A stretch of DNA of 64,000 nucleotides, taken from Meira nashicola (Eukaryota > Basidiomycota > Exobasidiomycetes > Exobasidiales > Brachybasidiaceae). This document shows positions 53,890 to 64,000 of the stretch, in pieces (position 1 is the stretch's first letter; the number at the start of each line of letters is the position of its first letter). The notes under the pieces were generated by a model. The model was not told the DNA's origin. It worked only from the letters and a program-made list of their open reading frames with translations, and did no database searches. Made by a program: the position numbers and the translations under genes. The stretch lies in NCBI GenBank assembly GCA_001600355.1, contig BCJU01000002.1, positions 3,770,999 to 3,834,998 of the forward strand, written 5' to 3'.

Positions 53890-56616
53890 TCANAAGGTCT
53901 TTCGCAGCTGATTCTGGGTCACGCCACCTTTTGTCCAATGCTCATCTCCGGAGATAAAATCGGATCGAACGATCTTTGCACGATCAATGAGGTAATCACC
54001 TTTTTCTTTGCGGAGATACACGCCTTCCACATGACCTCCGTAAAATTGGGAGGGTTGCTGGATCGCACTCGCCAGCCAATCCTTGGTGATCTGCGCCGGC
54101 GTCGACATCTGCGGCACTTGTTGCAATTGCCCTGCCCCTTCCTTCAAAACTGTTTCGAGCTTTTGCCGGCTGTAAAATTTGTCTGCTAGCGTATCATACA
54201 AGTCGAACGCTAAAAAGGTGTCCGGCAGATTGTCATAGTAGATCGAATGCTTGGCGTAGAGCCACTCACCGTACAGAATGAAACGTTTCGAGCTATCGTA
54301 GCCATCGAGAACGTAAAAAAGTTGCTCTGAGTGATCCTGCAACCACTTGTCTATCTTTTTAAATTGCTCATGCGCTTTATTGTTGACGTAGTGCGATCGA
54401 TTTTGCACTTTAAATTTGAGCGTTTCCGAACAGATTGATATGCCTAGATTGGCGCCGTCAACTTTTTCTTCCACTGTGATGACACTACCATCGCTAGTAT
54501 CGAGGAAAGCTGTAACATCACTTTCCGTGAGGATTAGGTCATCACGAGTAGCGGAGCCAAAGTTTAACAGATGGCGAGTACGAGGGAATTTGTATATATC
54601 CTTTGGATTTCCAATCGGCGTATTGTTGACTTTACATCCGAGCGCCTCGAAGAGCTCAGCTACTGCCTTAAACGAGGTTACTTTTGCAACACAAGAGAAG
54701 CCCTCCTTGCGAGATGGCGCTACAAACGTCTTATCAAAAGAGGAGACGATACGATCTGCTCGTCCCTGACGAATCGTAGGATGATTCGTCCTGTTATCGG
54801 CTCGTTGCACACAGAGCGCGGTATCGTAATGGAAGTAGACACATAGTGCACTTTTTGGCCGCCAGGCCATCGTCAGAAACTCACAACGTGACTGTGCCGT
54901 AGGATTGCAACGATCTACCACAATCTTTTTCCGCGCCTTGACCGCATTGCCCATTTCAGCGAAGCAAGCTTCTTTTCCACCAGCATCATCTTGCGAGATG
55001 ACGGCGAAGCCTAAACCATCTTGTAGTAATTTAGCAAAGTGACTCTTGCCGCTTCCTGGCAGCCCGCAACAGACAATCAATGAAACGTTTTTATCTAATG
55101 AGCCATCCAATATAAGCGCCGTTTCTGGCTCGAGTAACGGCTGGACATCCGCTTTGCCGACGTTTCGGTATAAGTACTGAAGATAAGTAGCGATAAAACT
55201 CTCTTGCTCACGCGTTTCAATACTACCTGGTCTTAACGTCCGCAGGATCTCAATCGCTTGTGCCGCAGAGAAGGCGGGGTATTCCGTTCGCTTGTCTGAG
55301 AAACCACAAGCAAGTAAGTAACAGGCGGCAAACGTTCCCGCACGTCCTTTTCCGCCTCCACAATGTACCAATGCTGCTTTGTGGGATGGTAAACGAAGTA
55401 TAGAGTCAACAAACGTTTCAATTTGTGCAATGGTGGGTGCCTTGTAATTTGTCACAGGAAGGAATATATTCTCGATGGATTTGGAGGAGAACCAATCTGT
55501 CGGCAGCGCTTCCTCCTCGGTCAATGTAACAACAAGCCCAATGCGGAGATACACTAATGCTTGAATGTCTTCCTTATTTCGAGGCGTGCTCATCACAGCG
55601 AGACAGTACGGTACGAGCCAGCTGAAAAAGCGAGGCATCTTATAGAAGATCAGAGCTGGACCCTCCATCCGGGCAAAGTGCAAGCGATGGCGTGAATGCT
55701 GAACACGTCGATCTTCAAGAGAGGCAATGGATACAGCCTCTTTTAGATCAGCACGCAGTCTTTCTGACGGCATGCCAATTTGCTCTAGGAGCTTAATATC
55801 GAGCGTAGATTTGCCTTTAGAGGATAACCATTTTACGTCCTCATCGTCAAAGAGTGCACCTAGCTCTTTGTGCTTCGCACACTTGATCAGACACTTGAGG
55901 CAGTATGCATAAACTCTTGTCTGCTTCTCGAGAATATCATTTGAAATGATAAGCTCACATACGCTTTGGTAAAGCACCATTGCCATCTTCCATCGACATT
56001 CGCGGGCGTGAAGATCACCCTGACGAATATACGCTGGCATAAAGTCTTTTCTTGCTATAAGACAATCAGTGACGAGTTGCCATGCAGACTCTATACGTTC
56101 AGCATGTAATAGATGCTTGTAGACCATATCAAACGACGAAACTGATAAGTGGGCAGCGTAATGGCTAGCCAAAAAGTCAGCCATCTTGAAGTTACTGTCT
56201 CCCGTGAGTGACCTTGCTATTATATCGAGGTCCTCTTCGGTCAGCTCTCGGGGCTGAATCAAAGCAGAGATACTTTTATCAACGTAATGGTCGTCAGACA
56301 CACTGATAGTAATGTGAAAATCTTTACCGGGTAATCCCCGTTCTGTTCTGAGTGCTCTACCTTGTGGCCACCAGATAGCACGGAAATAAACTTCTCCTCG
56401 CTGACATAACCCTAGATCAACGATAGTATGCTGAAGAGGCTCATTTATTAAGTCTTTAACGTCAATTTTTGCCATCTTGCGTAGCTCGTATTTGGTGAAT
56501 AGTGTGACATGGAACGATGTAACCGGATGGGCAACAGGAAAGTTGGAGGCTTCCGCCATGGCGTCAATCTCTGGCCCAAAAAGGCCAATAAATCCCCGCA
56601 AATAGAGGAGATGCAT
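53890..56616 (-). CDS. RNA-repair-like polyprotein: 2H phosphoesterase, Cys-phosphatase, P-loop kinase, RNA ligase (908 aa)
   Basis: Single exon. Domains in order: (1) residues about 30-115, two H-x-T motifs (H36-V-T, H101-I-T) as in 2H cyclic phosphodiesterases; (2) 140-300, helical, TPR-like; (3) 340-485, dual-specificity-phosphatase fold with active site HCGGGKGRAG (C419, R425), where the usual Asp of the P-x-D loop reads Asn390 (PVTNYKAP); (4) 511-665, P-loop kinase GLPGSGKS (518-525); (5) 670-908, nucleotidyltransferase ligase with EKVDGANLG (Lys718), YGEWLY, AFDLYD, EGVYLRK and AKIVR, i.e. motifs I, III, IIIa, IV and V. All core ligase and kinase residues are present. Fungal tRNA ligase Trl1 has the order ligase-kinase-phosphodiesterase; this is a different order with an extra phosphatase. 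Likely seals or heals broken RNA ends; substrate unknown. Confidence 0.85.
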   Translation of the reverse strand: MHLLYLRGFIGLFGPEIDAMAEASNFPVAHPVTSFHVTLFTKYELRKMAKIDVKDLINEPLQHTIVDLGLCQRGEVYFRAIWWPQGRALRTERGLPGKDFHITISVSDDHYVDKSISALIQPRELTEEDLDIIARSLTGDSNFKMADFLASHYAAHLSVSSFDMVYKHLLHAERIESAWQLVTDCLIARKDFMPAYIRQGDLHARECRWKMAMVLYQSVCELIISNDILEKQTRVYAYCLKCLIKCAKHKELGALFDDEDVKWLSSKGKSTLDIKLLEQIGMPSERLRADLKEAVSIASLEDRRVQHSRHRLHFARMEGPALIFYKMPRFFSWLVPYCLAVMSTPRNKEDIQALVYLRIGLVVTLTEEEALPTDWFSSKSIENIFLPVTNYKAPTIAQIETFVDSILRLPSHKAALVHCGGGKGRAGTFAACYLLACGFSDKRTEYPAFSAAQAIEILRTLRPGSIETREQESFIATYLQYLYRNVGKADVQPLLEPETALILDGSLDKNVSLIVCCGLPGSGKSHFAKLLQDGLGFAVISQDDAGGKEACFAEMGNAVKARKKIVVDRCNPTAQSRCEFLTMAWRPKSALCVYFHYDTALCVQRADNRTNHPTIRQGRADRIVSSFDKTFVAPSRKEGFSCVAKVTSFKAVAELFEALGCKVNNTPIGNPKDIYKFPRTRHLLNFGSATRDDLILTESDVTAFLDTSDGSVITVEEKVDGANLGISICSETLKFKVQNRSHYVNNKAHEQFKKIDKWLQDHSEQLFYVLDGYDSSKRFILYGEWLYAKHSIYYDNLPDTFLAFDLYDTLADKFYSRQKLETVLKEGAGQLQQVPQMSTPAQITKDWLASAIQQPSQFYGGHVEGVYLRKEKGDYLIDRAKIVRSDFISGDEHWTKGGVTQNQLRKTX

Positions 56617-57480
56617 GTTGTTAAAAATTTTGATTCGCTTTATTGAGTGGCAAGAGGGTAAAGCCTTTCAATTCTTTCAATGTTAGTTTTCAGAAGCACT
56701 CGGCATAAGTCAAGGCAATACTTATCTAACATCGGTGTGATAATTGGTGGTAAGGTGCGATGATTCCTTGCAATACTTCTCTTGGAATGAGGATGTAAGA
56801 TCGTGTATAGATAGGAGAAGAGGTGGCATAAATGATGAGTCCATTTCATACAGCATGAAGAAGAAGTCGTTTTATACATTCAAGCTCTCTATTGTAGACG
56901 TGAAGATGAGTACGAATATGCATGCATGACTAGCCTATTACAATCAACGCAGAAATGGTATTTGGCGAATAAACGCGCTCAATTGTCCTACAGTAGCTTT
57001 TGGCTCCGTGACTCATTAGGTGATGAGTACCCGTTTGCCAGCATCTCCGTGGATGATCAAAGATTGAGCAGACAAATTTTGACGAATGTTTTTTTGCGCG
57101 GAATCACAAGACCACGTCAAATGACCACTTCCTTGTCTTCTTTTACCTTTCCAAAGAAAAATGTGTTTTGAGTATACTGTTCAATACAGGAATAGGGTCT
57201 GTTATTACAATATAGCGTAAAATTCTTGAGTGGCCTGGTTTCTGTGATCAATTCCAATGCATAATGGAAGAGAGAGAGAAAAGTAATAACATTAAGGCAT
57301 ACATATATACAGGNTCATTNCTGTATAAGAACGANTTTAACTTANANGATAATTAATCTGAGAGAACTTNTACTATCAAATCAGTTTAAAATGAAGTACG
57401 TACAGCGTTAGAAGTTAATAATATATCTTTATAAACTTGTCAAGTACATAGATTTAAATGACGCGTAAAGTAGAAAGAAG
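56617..57480. other. Upstream region of the RNA-repair gene
   Basis: No gene supported. Short frames overlap on both strands. Confidence 0.4.
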
Positions 57481-58529
57481 GTAACTATAGAGAATTTAGA
57501 TAATACTGCTGAAGGGGTGGCGAAATTACACCAAACAGCTCAAGATTTAGAGCATCTGTATAGAAAACATTACGAAGCTTATGTCGGACAGGCATTTGTG
57601 CGTATCATGAATTGTCAAGATGAGGAATCAATTTCACTCGACTGGTGAATAGTACATTTTCTTTAAGCCCTTGCCAAACAAAAATCTCAATGACGGTTGA
57701 AATATCAAAGAATGGTACGGTCATTATCCTCTTAATCGGCATCGCTTACGATATCTAAAACNAATCATTTATCGTTTACAATTCAGGTATTTANACTCAT
57801 GTCTCGTAAATACAACAAGGCCCACGACACCAACTTTTACGTCTCAACTCNGATTGCACCTGCCCCAAGGCCCCGGTCTACGATTTCAAAATCTTTATTG
57901 GAAAAACTTTCTTTGCCTTTGCGAGACTTTTGCGATCATTCCTTGGGAAAGATTCTGTTTTCCGTCAGCGCATTAGATCATCTGCGAAACGGACTCAACT
58001 TCTTTATGGCTTTTAGATGTGCCTGCAATCGCATCGCGCTAAAGTTGTGTCGTATTTCCCAAAGGATGAACGTGACGATTAAAAAAAGGCAAGTCACATT
58101 CATTAGACGCAAGTAAGAAATACAGAAGGACGATCTTGCAAAGTCAAGGAGCAAAAAGGAAGCGAACAGATTGTTCTGTCACATACATCCAACCGTCATG
58201 TAGTGAATTTGCTAAGTAGAGTGTGACTTCGTATACGATAGGGGCATGGATGATCTCAAAAACCATTGATTCGTACCTGCAGACACCGTGTTTTTGTATA
58301 CCAGAATAATCACCCTTCTTTAGCAACTACTAGACCACCCCTGTGAGAACAAATGAAAAAACCCAATAGCTTTCAGGCATTGCTCCTTTCGCGCTCGCGC
58401 TCACTGAATCAAAGGACGATTTTGGTTTTGGCACTTGATGGGCTTTATGAAAGCTTAAGAGATAAAGTATCAACGTTCCTCTACGGGATATGATATTCGT
58501 CCCTCTCCATTCACAGAAATATCGTCAAA
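57481..58529 (+). other. Coding debris, unidentified
   Basis: Protein-like stretches in different frames: AEGVAKLHQTAQDLEHLYRK (about 57,510-57,570, ending at TGA 57,646), MTVEISKNGTVIIL (about 57,690) and a 105-codon frame from 57,799 (FYVST, then LPLRDFCDHSLGKILF). No family recognised. Looks like degraded genes. Confidence 0.3.
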
Positions 58530-58661
58530 ATGCAATTCTCACGAATCGTTTTATTGTTAATTGTCTTTGCAAGTCCTTCAGTCTTGTCTCACGTTTTAAA
58601 AGAACGTCAGATTGTTCCCCTTATGAAGAATGTCCAGAATATACAGGACCATCCAGAATAG
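58530..58661 (+). CDS. Possible small secreted peptide, 43 aa
   Basis: ATG at 58,530, leader MQFSRIVLLLIVFASPSVLS: a basic residue, a ~13-residue hydrophobic core and a small-residue cleavage site after Ser20. Then a 23-residue polar tail ending at TAG 58,659-58,661. The +1 frame continues with two Cys (DCSPYEECPEY), so the mature part may have suffered a frame slip. The tail contains a near-repeat (CCAGAATATACAGGACCAT / CCAGAATAGACAGGACAGT). Could be an effector-like or cell-surface peptide, or a relic. Confidence 0.4.
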   Translation: MQFSRIVLLLIVFASPSVLSHVLKERQIVPLMKNVQNIQDHPE

Positions 58662-59070
58662 ACAGGACAGTGCTCAGATACCGATGAGTATACCCAAACT
58701 GCTATAAGATGAATAAAACAATAAGATAGAGTTGTTTCCCGCCTTTCACAGACTTTGGTGAAAATCGCACCTTGTTATTCAAAATATCAAATTTGCGTTT
58801 CATATCCTGATAAGTATTAATTAGAGCACTAACTATACTATCTCACCTTCTTCTCAAACCAAAATTGCCCTGCACGTGGATATATATGCTCAAATATGTA
58901 AAACTTGACAAGCAGGCATACCGACCTAAGTAAGTAGAATATACAATGAAATTTTACAGTTTACACGTATTAAGCGTTGTCTATGCTTTCCTTGACTCTG
59001 TTAAAGTGTGTTTATGTTTTTTTTACGTCTCTTTATCTTCATCGTTTCCCGGCCATAGAATTTGACCAAG
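58662..59070. other. Intergenic
   Basis: Nothing recognised. Confidence 0.4.
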
Positions 59071-60271
59071 TCAAACGGCTCGAATATGCATGAAAGTGAT
59101 AAAAATGAATATCGTAGCCAAGCAAATTGTTCCAGGTGAACCTACCCCATTTTATTGCCGAACTTTTCAAACCTTCTTCAATCCTAATCGTGGCAATCAC
59201 TAAGCCAAAGTTTGGGAAAATGGCTGCATACCAAGATAAATGAAAAGACATTTTTTTGATTCCTAACAAAATTCCAAAAAATGCAATCACAAAAAGCCAA
59301 AATGCGAAAACCCATAAAAAGATTGAGAATGCTAGACTCATTTGTTTGAGAATATCTGCTGCAAATGGATTGGCTTGAAAGTAGGGGTTACTTTTTGGTA
59401 TTGAATTGGACATCGTAAGCAATGCTAAAGCAGTAAATGATGGAGGTCCAGCAGCAAAAAGCTTTCCTGGGTATAATAAATTGATAAGTCAGTAAGAAGA
59501 TAGTTTGACAATACAAATAAATAAAAGAACCTACCGGGACGCATATTTGGCAATGCCAGACCAAATTGCAATAGTCGGGTCATAAATACACCATACAATG
59601 GCGTTGTAGCCCAAAAACCAAGACCTTGAAAAGACAAGCCAGCCACTATAATGTTCATTGCACTTGTTGGCGTTTGAGTTTGACAAATTGGACCAGCAAT
59701 CGTGCCAACAAGCATTGAAGGAAAGACTGGTAAAAACCAAGTTGGTAACATATTNTCCATCAAAAGTCGCTTAGCTGTAAATAAATGTAAATATTGAACA
59801 ATGGAAAGCGTAAAAGCCATGAAAGTANAAATCCAAAAAACTACTTGTAAAACAATCTTTAACCAATCACCAGATGATGGGACTCCATAAATTTGGGTAC
59901 ACATTATTATCGTTGCAATTGTAAGTAAAAAAGTTGGTATAAACAAACTTTCACCTGGATTTTTGATCGATCTTGTAAATAAGTCTCTACAACGTAAAAA
60001 CGTTGAAGAAGNAGTAAAGTGATCATAAAGCTTAAATCCAAATTCCAAATAAAAACAACCTTGCCAATCGTACGTAATTCTTTAAATTGATATGGCTGTA
60101 TACCAAGAAGTGGTGCAAACCACCAGTGCTCATTGGAACAACAAACCAAGCCCAAGTGAAATGCATCAAACGTTCTTCTGATGTTACTTTTTCATGATTT
60201 CCTCCTATTTTTTCTTCCTCTAAACTAATTTTTTGATCAGCTCGCGATGAAATTTGATTTTCAGCTTGCAT
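59071..60271 (-). CDS. Mae1/Ssu1 (TDT/SLAC1)-type anion transporter, with three one-base frame breaks
   Basis: Start MQAENQISSRADQ at 60,271. Family landmarks: RLMHFTWAWFVVPMSTGG, then FKELRTIGKVVFIWNL, KNPGESLFIPTFLLTIATII, and after an intron (59,534-59,467, 68 nt, GTAGGT...CCCAG) GKLFAAGPPSFTALALLTM, then HLSWYAAIFPNFGLVIATI, ending at TGA 59,071-59,073. These are parts of the ten-helix carriers for malate, sulfite or other anions. Frame slips near 60,118 (one G short after TGG), 60,000 (T/A run) and 59,147 (one G too many) each sit in short homopolymers. Protein conservation on both sides of each is strong. Either a very young pseudogene or sequencing slips in the N-bearing interval. Confidence 0.75.
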
Positions 60272-61262
60272 TTTGCTATGAAATTGGTTTGGTTTGTGAT
60301 CATGGTGGAAGAAAAAGTCTAGCAAAATAATCATTTACTACATAAGAACAGGTTGTTCCTTCTATAAATCTCTTATTAGCATGTATCGTTCATAAATTAC
60401 ATCTTAGGGGATACAGTGGCCATGTTGAACTTTGACAAACCAAAAAAAAACTTGAATAAAGAAAGATATTATACTGACGAACGTGTAATAGATAACATGA
60501 AGCGCTAGCCAAAGTCTTGACAAAAGGTAAATCCTAAATAATAATTTATTGAGTTCGAGATCAAAACGTCTCACTTTTGCTAACTTTTTGAATTCTTGTG
60601 TATTCTTATTATTTAGTATCGATCTCCTTAACGACCTTCTCACAGAATTATCACTTCTTTCAATTATAGCAAACGCCAGCAAAAGTGGTTCAATGAAAAC
60701 GCATGCACAAATCGATCATACCTTTGATCCGTCCCTCATTTTAAGTGCTGCCGTACGTACAAAAGTATTACCTGCCAAGTGAACACTGGAACAATAGATC
60801 AAATATGGCTTCCTATGGGACTTTTGCAATCTATCGATATTTTAAAAACAACTTTTAGACCTATACATAAGCAAGGCATTGGTCAAGCGAGTATTTGATG
60901 AATGTTTTAGGGTTGCAGTAAGGGATTGCCNTTTGTAACTTGCTTGGATATTGACAACCCTGAATTAAGTTTTCCTTACTCGCAGAATCGGAGGTGCAGA
61001 AGGATACGAAGTACAACGTCANCTAGAATACNTTANAGTACAAGCAACGTATTCTNTTTCTTTAGGAGGGGAAACTATTTCGAATATAACTTTTGCTACA
61101 TATATTTTCGATGATATTTAAGATCCTTGGGCAGTCTTTGATCTTCTCAAACAACTTCTATTGAGAATATTTTACGAAAACTTACGCCAAATGATATAGC
61201 TATTTGAAAGTCTTCAAACTTGAATCAGCTGATCTGTAGTTTTTCAACAACTATTAATGATA
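60272..61262. other. Intergenic with unidentified coding-like debris
   Basis: Short frames read TGTIDQIWLPMGLLQSIDIL (about 60,780) and RIGGAEGYEVQRQLEY (about 60,980). They are in different registers with stops. No family recognised. The last N bases of the window are here. Confidence 0.3.
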
Positions 61263-61668
61263 CTATGTGTGCACAAGCAGGCTATCGTGGTTCGTCAGAA
61301 ACAGCGACCATAACAGCTCTTGCAATACTTTCATCAAGTTCCACTACACTAACGTCTGTATCTACGATCGGATCTGTTTCGCCTCACACTCCCACCATCG
61401 ATATGACCAGCTCGCCTGTAGCCACTACATGCAAAATGTGAGGTACCAATCTATACACTAGCGGTATGTTTTATCTGCTACTCTCTCACCGGTACACTAA
61501 ATCCTAATTCAGCATTTACCTTAGAAGCGCTGTACAGTAATATAGCACATTCTTTACCCCTTTTACTGTTTTCTTTTTTGCATGACTAAAAGTATAGAAT
61601 GGTGGGCAACTACTAGATGTTTTTGTATGTCAGATTTTGCCGACTGTGACAGTCGAAATTGATTAAAG

Positions 61669-61866
61669 TTCAGAGAATCTGGCCGGAAATGCATTCTTAT
61701 CGAGCGGCATTTAAACAGGGGGCGCTTAAGATTTTAGTTTCATCCATTCATTCGGATAAAGCGAAAAAGATTTTTGATCACGCTACATGAGCGACCCACA
61801 AAGTTTGATCTCGATCATGCAGCAAACTTAAAAAAAAAGGCTCAACTGCCATTCATGAATTAGCGC
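61669..61866. repeat. Dispersed ~200-bp repeat, copy B
   Basis: Third copy of the unit at 5363-5572 and 15,775-15,972, with a few small deletions (for example in the CATTCTTATCGAGCGGCATT part). Confidence 0.85.
61805..61817. promoter_or_regulatory. GATCGA-type 13-mer in repeat copy B
   Basis: TTGATCTCGATCA, exact match to copy 1 and, reversed, to the G1 and G3 promoters. Confidence 0.4.
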
Positions 61867-62073
61867 GCCAAAGCAGTATTCCGCGATGCGGGTAATCGAA
61901 AGACCTCACGCCACAAAGAGGGAGCCGAAAAAATAATAGACAAAGTTTAGCTCGAATACTGCAGTGTTTAGCGTGAAAAAGATTCTGCAGGATCCGATCA
62001 AAGTTCCGTGTACCTGTTGGCCCTGTATTTGACCGAACATGAAAATATAGATCGATCAATGGGAACAAACGGC

Positions 62074-62145
62074 GTTTTCACTTTACCTTTATATCCGAAA
62101 AGAAAGTAGGTTTTCACTTTACCTTTATATCCGAAAAGAAGTAGA
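62074..62145. repeat. ~35-bp tandem duplication specific to copy B
   Basis: TTTTCACTTTACCTTTATAT with CCGAAAAGAAGTAG occurs twice in a row; copy A has one unit at about 16,198-16,230. Confidence 0.8.
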
Positions 62146-62771
62146 AATCCGTTTTTTCGGCTGCTTAGAGTAGTAACTTTTTTTCCTAAAGAAACATCAA
62201 TTGTTCCCAAGTAAATTTCTATTCTGCTTTTGTCGCCTTTACATTTTCACATCGATCTCCGTCCCACTGCATTCACCGGTTTAAGCAATTGAAAAATTGA
62301 TCTTTGAAAGAGCTCTGCGTAGGTATCGTGTCTAAACCTCCTCTGATTTTACGAAATGTTTTCTTCTTTGCTCTCAAAGTTGGTAGAAAAGAAAAAGGAA
62401 ATGGAAAACCTTCGAATAGGGAACAAAAAGAAAAATGGAGGTCTGTCTGGCTTTTAGCTTGCAAACGTTTCACAAAGTAGGTTTGCTTGATATTCTCAAA
62501 ATATTTCAATTTAAATCACTGGTAGAACTCTATGATTACCCATTCTCCTCGTTTTTTATCCTTAGTCATCACTGATTGATTTGTTTTATTTATAGTGCTA
62601 AAGCCAAGGAAATAAAATAAATTGTATTTCATCGTTAAATTCCTTTTCATTCATCATCATCTCAAAAACTTTTGCTTTGAACTTCAACAAAAACAAAAAA
62701 AAATTGACAGGTTCCATTTGAGAGATTTACAGGATATCGGCACAGCTCTCCTGTTAATTTGTTTTGCAAAT

Positions 62772-63960
62772 ATGGCTCAAATTTCTTCCTTTGATGCTCC
62801 TGTAAAAGTGGCTTCAAATGATCTAATTGATTCAACAGTCGGTATTGATCCAGCTATATTGGAATTTCCTAATGAAAACCTGATTAATGTACCACAATAT
62901 GATCTTTTTATCCAATTTAGTACTATAAACGATTTTACAAAGAATTGGGAAATGGATAACAAATTCCAACAGTTCAACACTTTTAACAACGTTGAAAATA
63001 TAAGTCAAAATAAAATCGGCAACCATTTACCAAAATCATCACATACTATGCGACTTTGGCAACGCAGAATGAATTCACACAAAAAGGAAAAGAGAAAGAA
63101 TTTGAAGCATTACAAGATCCCCATTCGGGAATCGATAATTCCATCCAAAAAGGGGACTCTTTTACTTCTTATACTCCAATAGATCCATCACGCACACTGG
63201 CTGCTTCAGATTTTCAGATGAAGGATGTTAGCCATCATAACACCTCGAGCTTTCCCACTGAGTTTCAACATAAGCAGTCATCATACGGTGATAATATCTC
63301 ATCTAGTTCAAACAAATCTTGTTCCCCTTCTTCGATGTTCAACGGAGATGAGTCGCAATTGCAAATTCTTCAAGAAAGTGTTTCACGCAAATCGAGTACT
63401 GCACATATAGACCAAAAACCTGTTGTCACAAACGCAATCGCAAGATGCCAGCACTACCGATCCATTACAATCATTTGTAAACTTTACTTCTGCATCTCAC
63501 AAACAACAAGGTCCCTCTTCAAACTTGTCTATCGAATCAAAGAACAAAAGAACGGATACACTTTTACGTGAATCAAAAGATATATATTTGCAAAAATCAT
63601 CGGAACCATCTTCAAAATTGCCATCATCTCTACAAACACGTGGTGAAGGTGTGATTGGTAAAATGATCGTACCCTTTGTGTCTGGTGAAACAATTGATGG
63701 AGTGAACATCTGGAAAGGGGAAGGAGTACAATTACGTCATGTTTGCCCTCATGCAGGTTGCGAAAAGCACTTTAGCACCAGTGGTCATGCACGCAGGCAT
63801 AGTCGAATTCATGATCGTTTACACCCTTTCAGATGTCCACATAAAGGTTGTTATTCGACTTTCACCCGACGTGATAATTGCACGCAACATCAAAGTGCAA
63901 AACATAAAGCTGTATTATTAGCTCATCGTATCAAAGACTTGAATTGTAAGGACAAATCTG
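62772..63960 (+). pseudogene. C2H2 zinc-finger gene, copy B, frameshifted
   Basis: Starts at ATG 62,772 (MAQISSFDAPVKVASNDLID) and matches copy A. The first register is open where A is broken, but an extra AC near 63,073 ends it at TGA just before 63,183. The second register (EFEALQDPHSGIDNSIQKGD) is lost near 63,417 by another indel. The third register holds both fingers with all ligands (CPHAGC...HSRIH and CPHKGC...HQSAKH). So copies A and B each keep what the other lost: A the long frame, B the N-terminal frame and the finger-1 His. The end beyond about 63,950 is T-rich and cut by the window. Confidence 0.8.
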
Positions 63961-64000
63961 GCAGGCTTTACCTTTTATATTTTTTATCTTTTTTTTTTTT

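Larger units (their letters stand above)
38031..61060. other. Region with isolated ambiguous bases (N)
   Basis: Dozens of single N positions occur here and none before 38,031 or after about 61,060. They are single sites inside otherwise clean sequence, many within intact genes (the MFS gene alone has a dozen). This fits heterozygous or unresolved consensus calls rather than gaps. It lowers confidence in one-base frame breaks of this interval. Confidence 0.7.
61263..64000. repeat. Segmental duplication, copy B (continues past the window end)
   Basis: Same orientation and gene order as copy A (15,371-18,300). The left boundary is sharp at about 61,263 (GTGCACAAGC); upstream sequences of A and B are unrelated. 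Contains the ~200-bp repeat, the leader and C2H2 copy B. Confidence 0.85.

Noticed and set aside
54416..54846. Frames of 91-117 codons opposite the RNA-repair gene.
   Set aside because: Antisense shadows of a 908-codon frame with clear motifs.
1..64000. Transposon as the cause of the duplications.
   Set aside because: No transposase, integrase or reverse transcriptase motif, terminal inverted repeats or target-site duplications were found at the junctions that could be inspected.

Overview
The window is AT-rich fungal nuclear DNA. Evidence: spliceosomal GT-AG introns of about 59-90 nt, Zn(II)2Cys6 and PAS-GATA transcription factors, a Mae1/Ssu1-type anion carrier, a fungal-type transketolase/dihydroxyacetone synthase and an F-box protein. 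The phylum is not fixed by the sequence; Basidiomycota is my low-confidence guess. No transposase, reverse transcriptase, rRNA or convincing tRNA gene was seen.

Left part (1-32 kb). This is a graveyard and nursery of duplicated regulators. It holds a 5'-cut, internally deleted copy of a zinc-cluster factor (1-1069), a GH51 fragment, a catalase pseudogene with six in-frame stops, four PAS-GATA (WC-2-like) gene copies (G1-G4; only G3 is intact), two of the window's three C2H2 gene copies, and broken SDR, phosphomannose isomerase and catalase pieces. Single-copy genes here are a two-exon unknown gene (13.3-14.5 kb) and an F-box gene (23.4-24.6 kb). The premature stops are nearly all CAA to TAA or TGG to TAG changes, the pattern expected of a RIP-like C-to-T process at CpA. 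A 13-bp element containing GATCGA, which resembles the published White Collar complex consensus, recurs in the GATA promoters and in a ~200-bp repeat found at 5.4, 15.8 and 61.7 kb.

Middle (33-43 kb). A three-exon transketolase-like gene, a small GATA protein, an unidentified acidic multi-exon gene, a nine-exon Ser/Thr kinase and a truncated cyclophilin fragment.

Cluster (43.3-53.7 kb). A 5'-truncated carotenoid oxygenase, a medium-chain reductase, an alpha/beta hydrolase, an MFS transporter, a transcription factor with two tandem Zn(II)2Cys6 clusters, and an HSL-type esterase. A ~90-100-bp promoter module built on CCGCTCTTGCAT / GTCCGCACTTGCAT boxes lies upstream of the reductase, between the divergent hydrolase and MFS genes, and inverted upstream of the esterase. 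A related 12-bp inverted repeat lies upstream of the regulator gene. This looks like a self-contained, co-regulated metabolic cluster.

Right part (53.9-64 kb). A 908-residue RNA-repair-like polyprotein combines 2H phosphoesterase, Cys-phosphatase, P-loop kinase and RNA-ligase domains. Then come an anion carrier gene with three one-base frame breaks, a possible small secreted peptide, and a second copy (B) of the 15.4-18.3 kb segment carrying a decayed C2H2 gene. Isolated N bases occur only between 38,031 and about 61,060, so some frame breaks there may be consensus errors.
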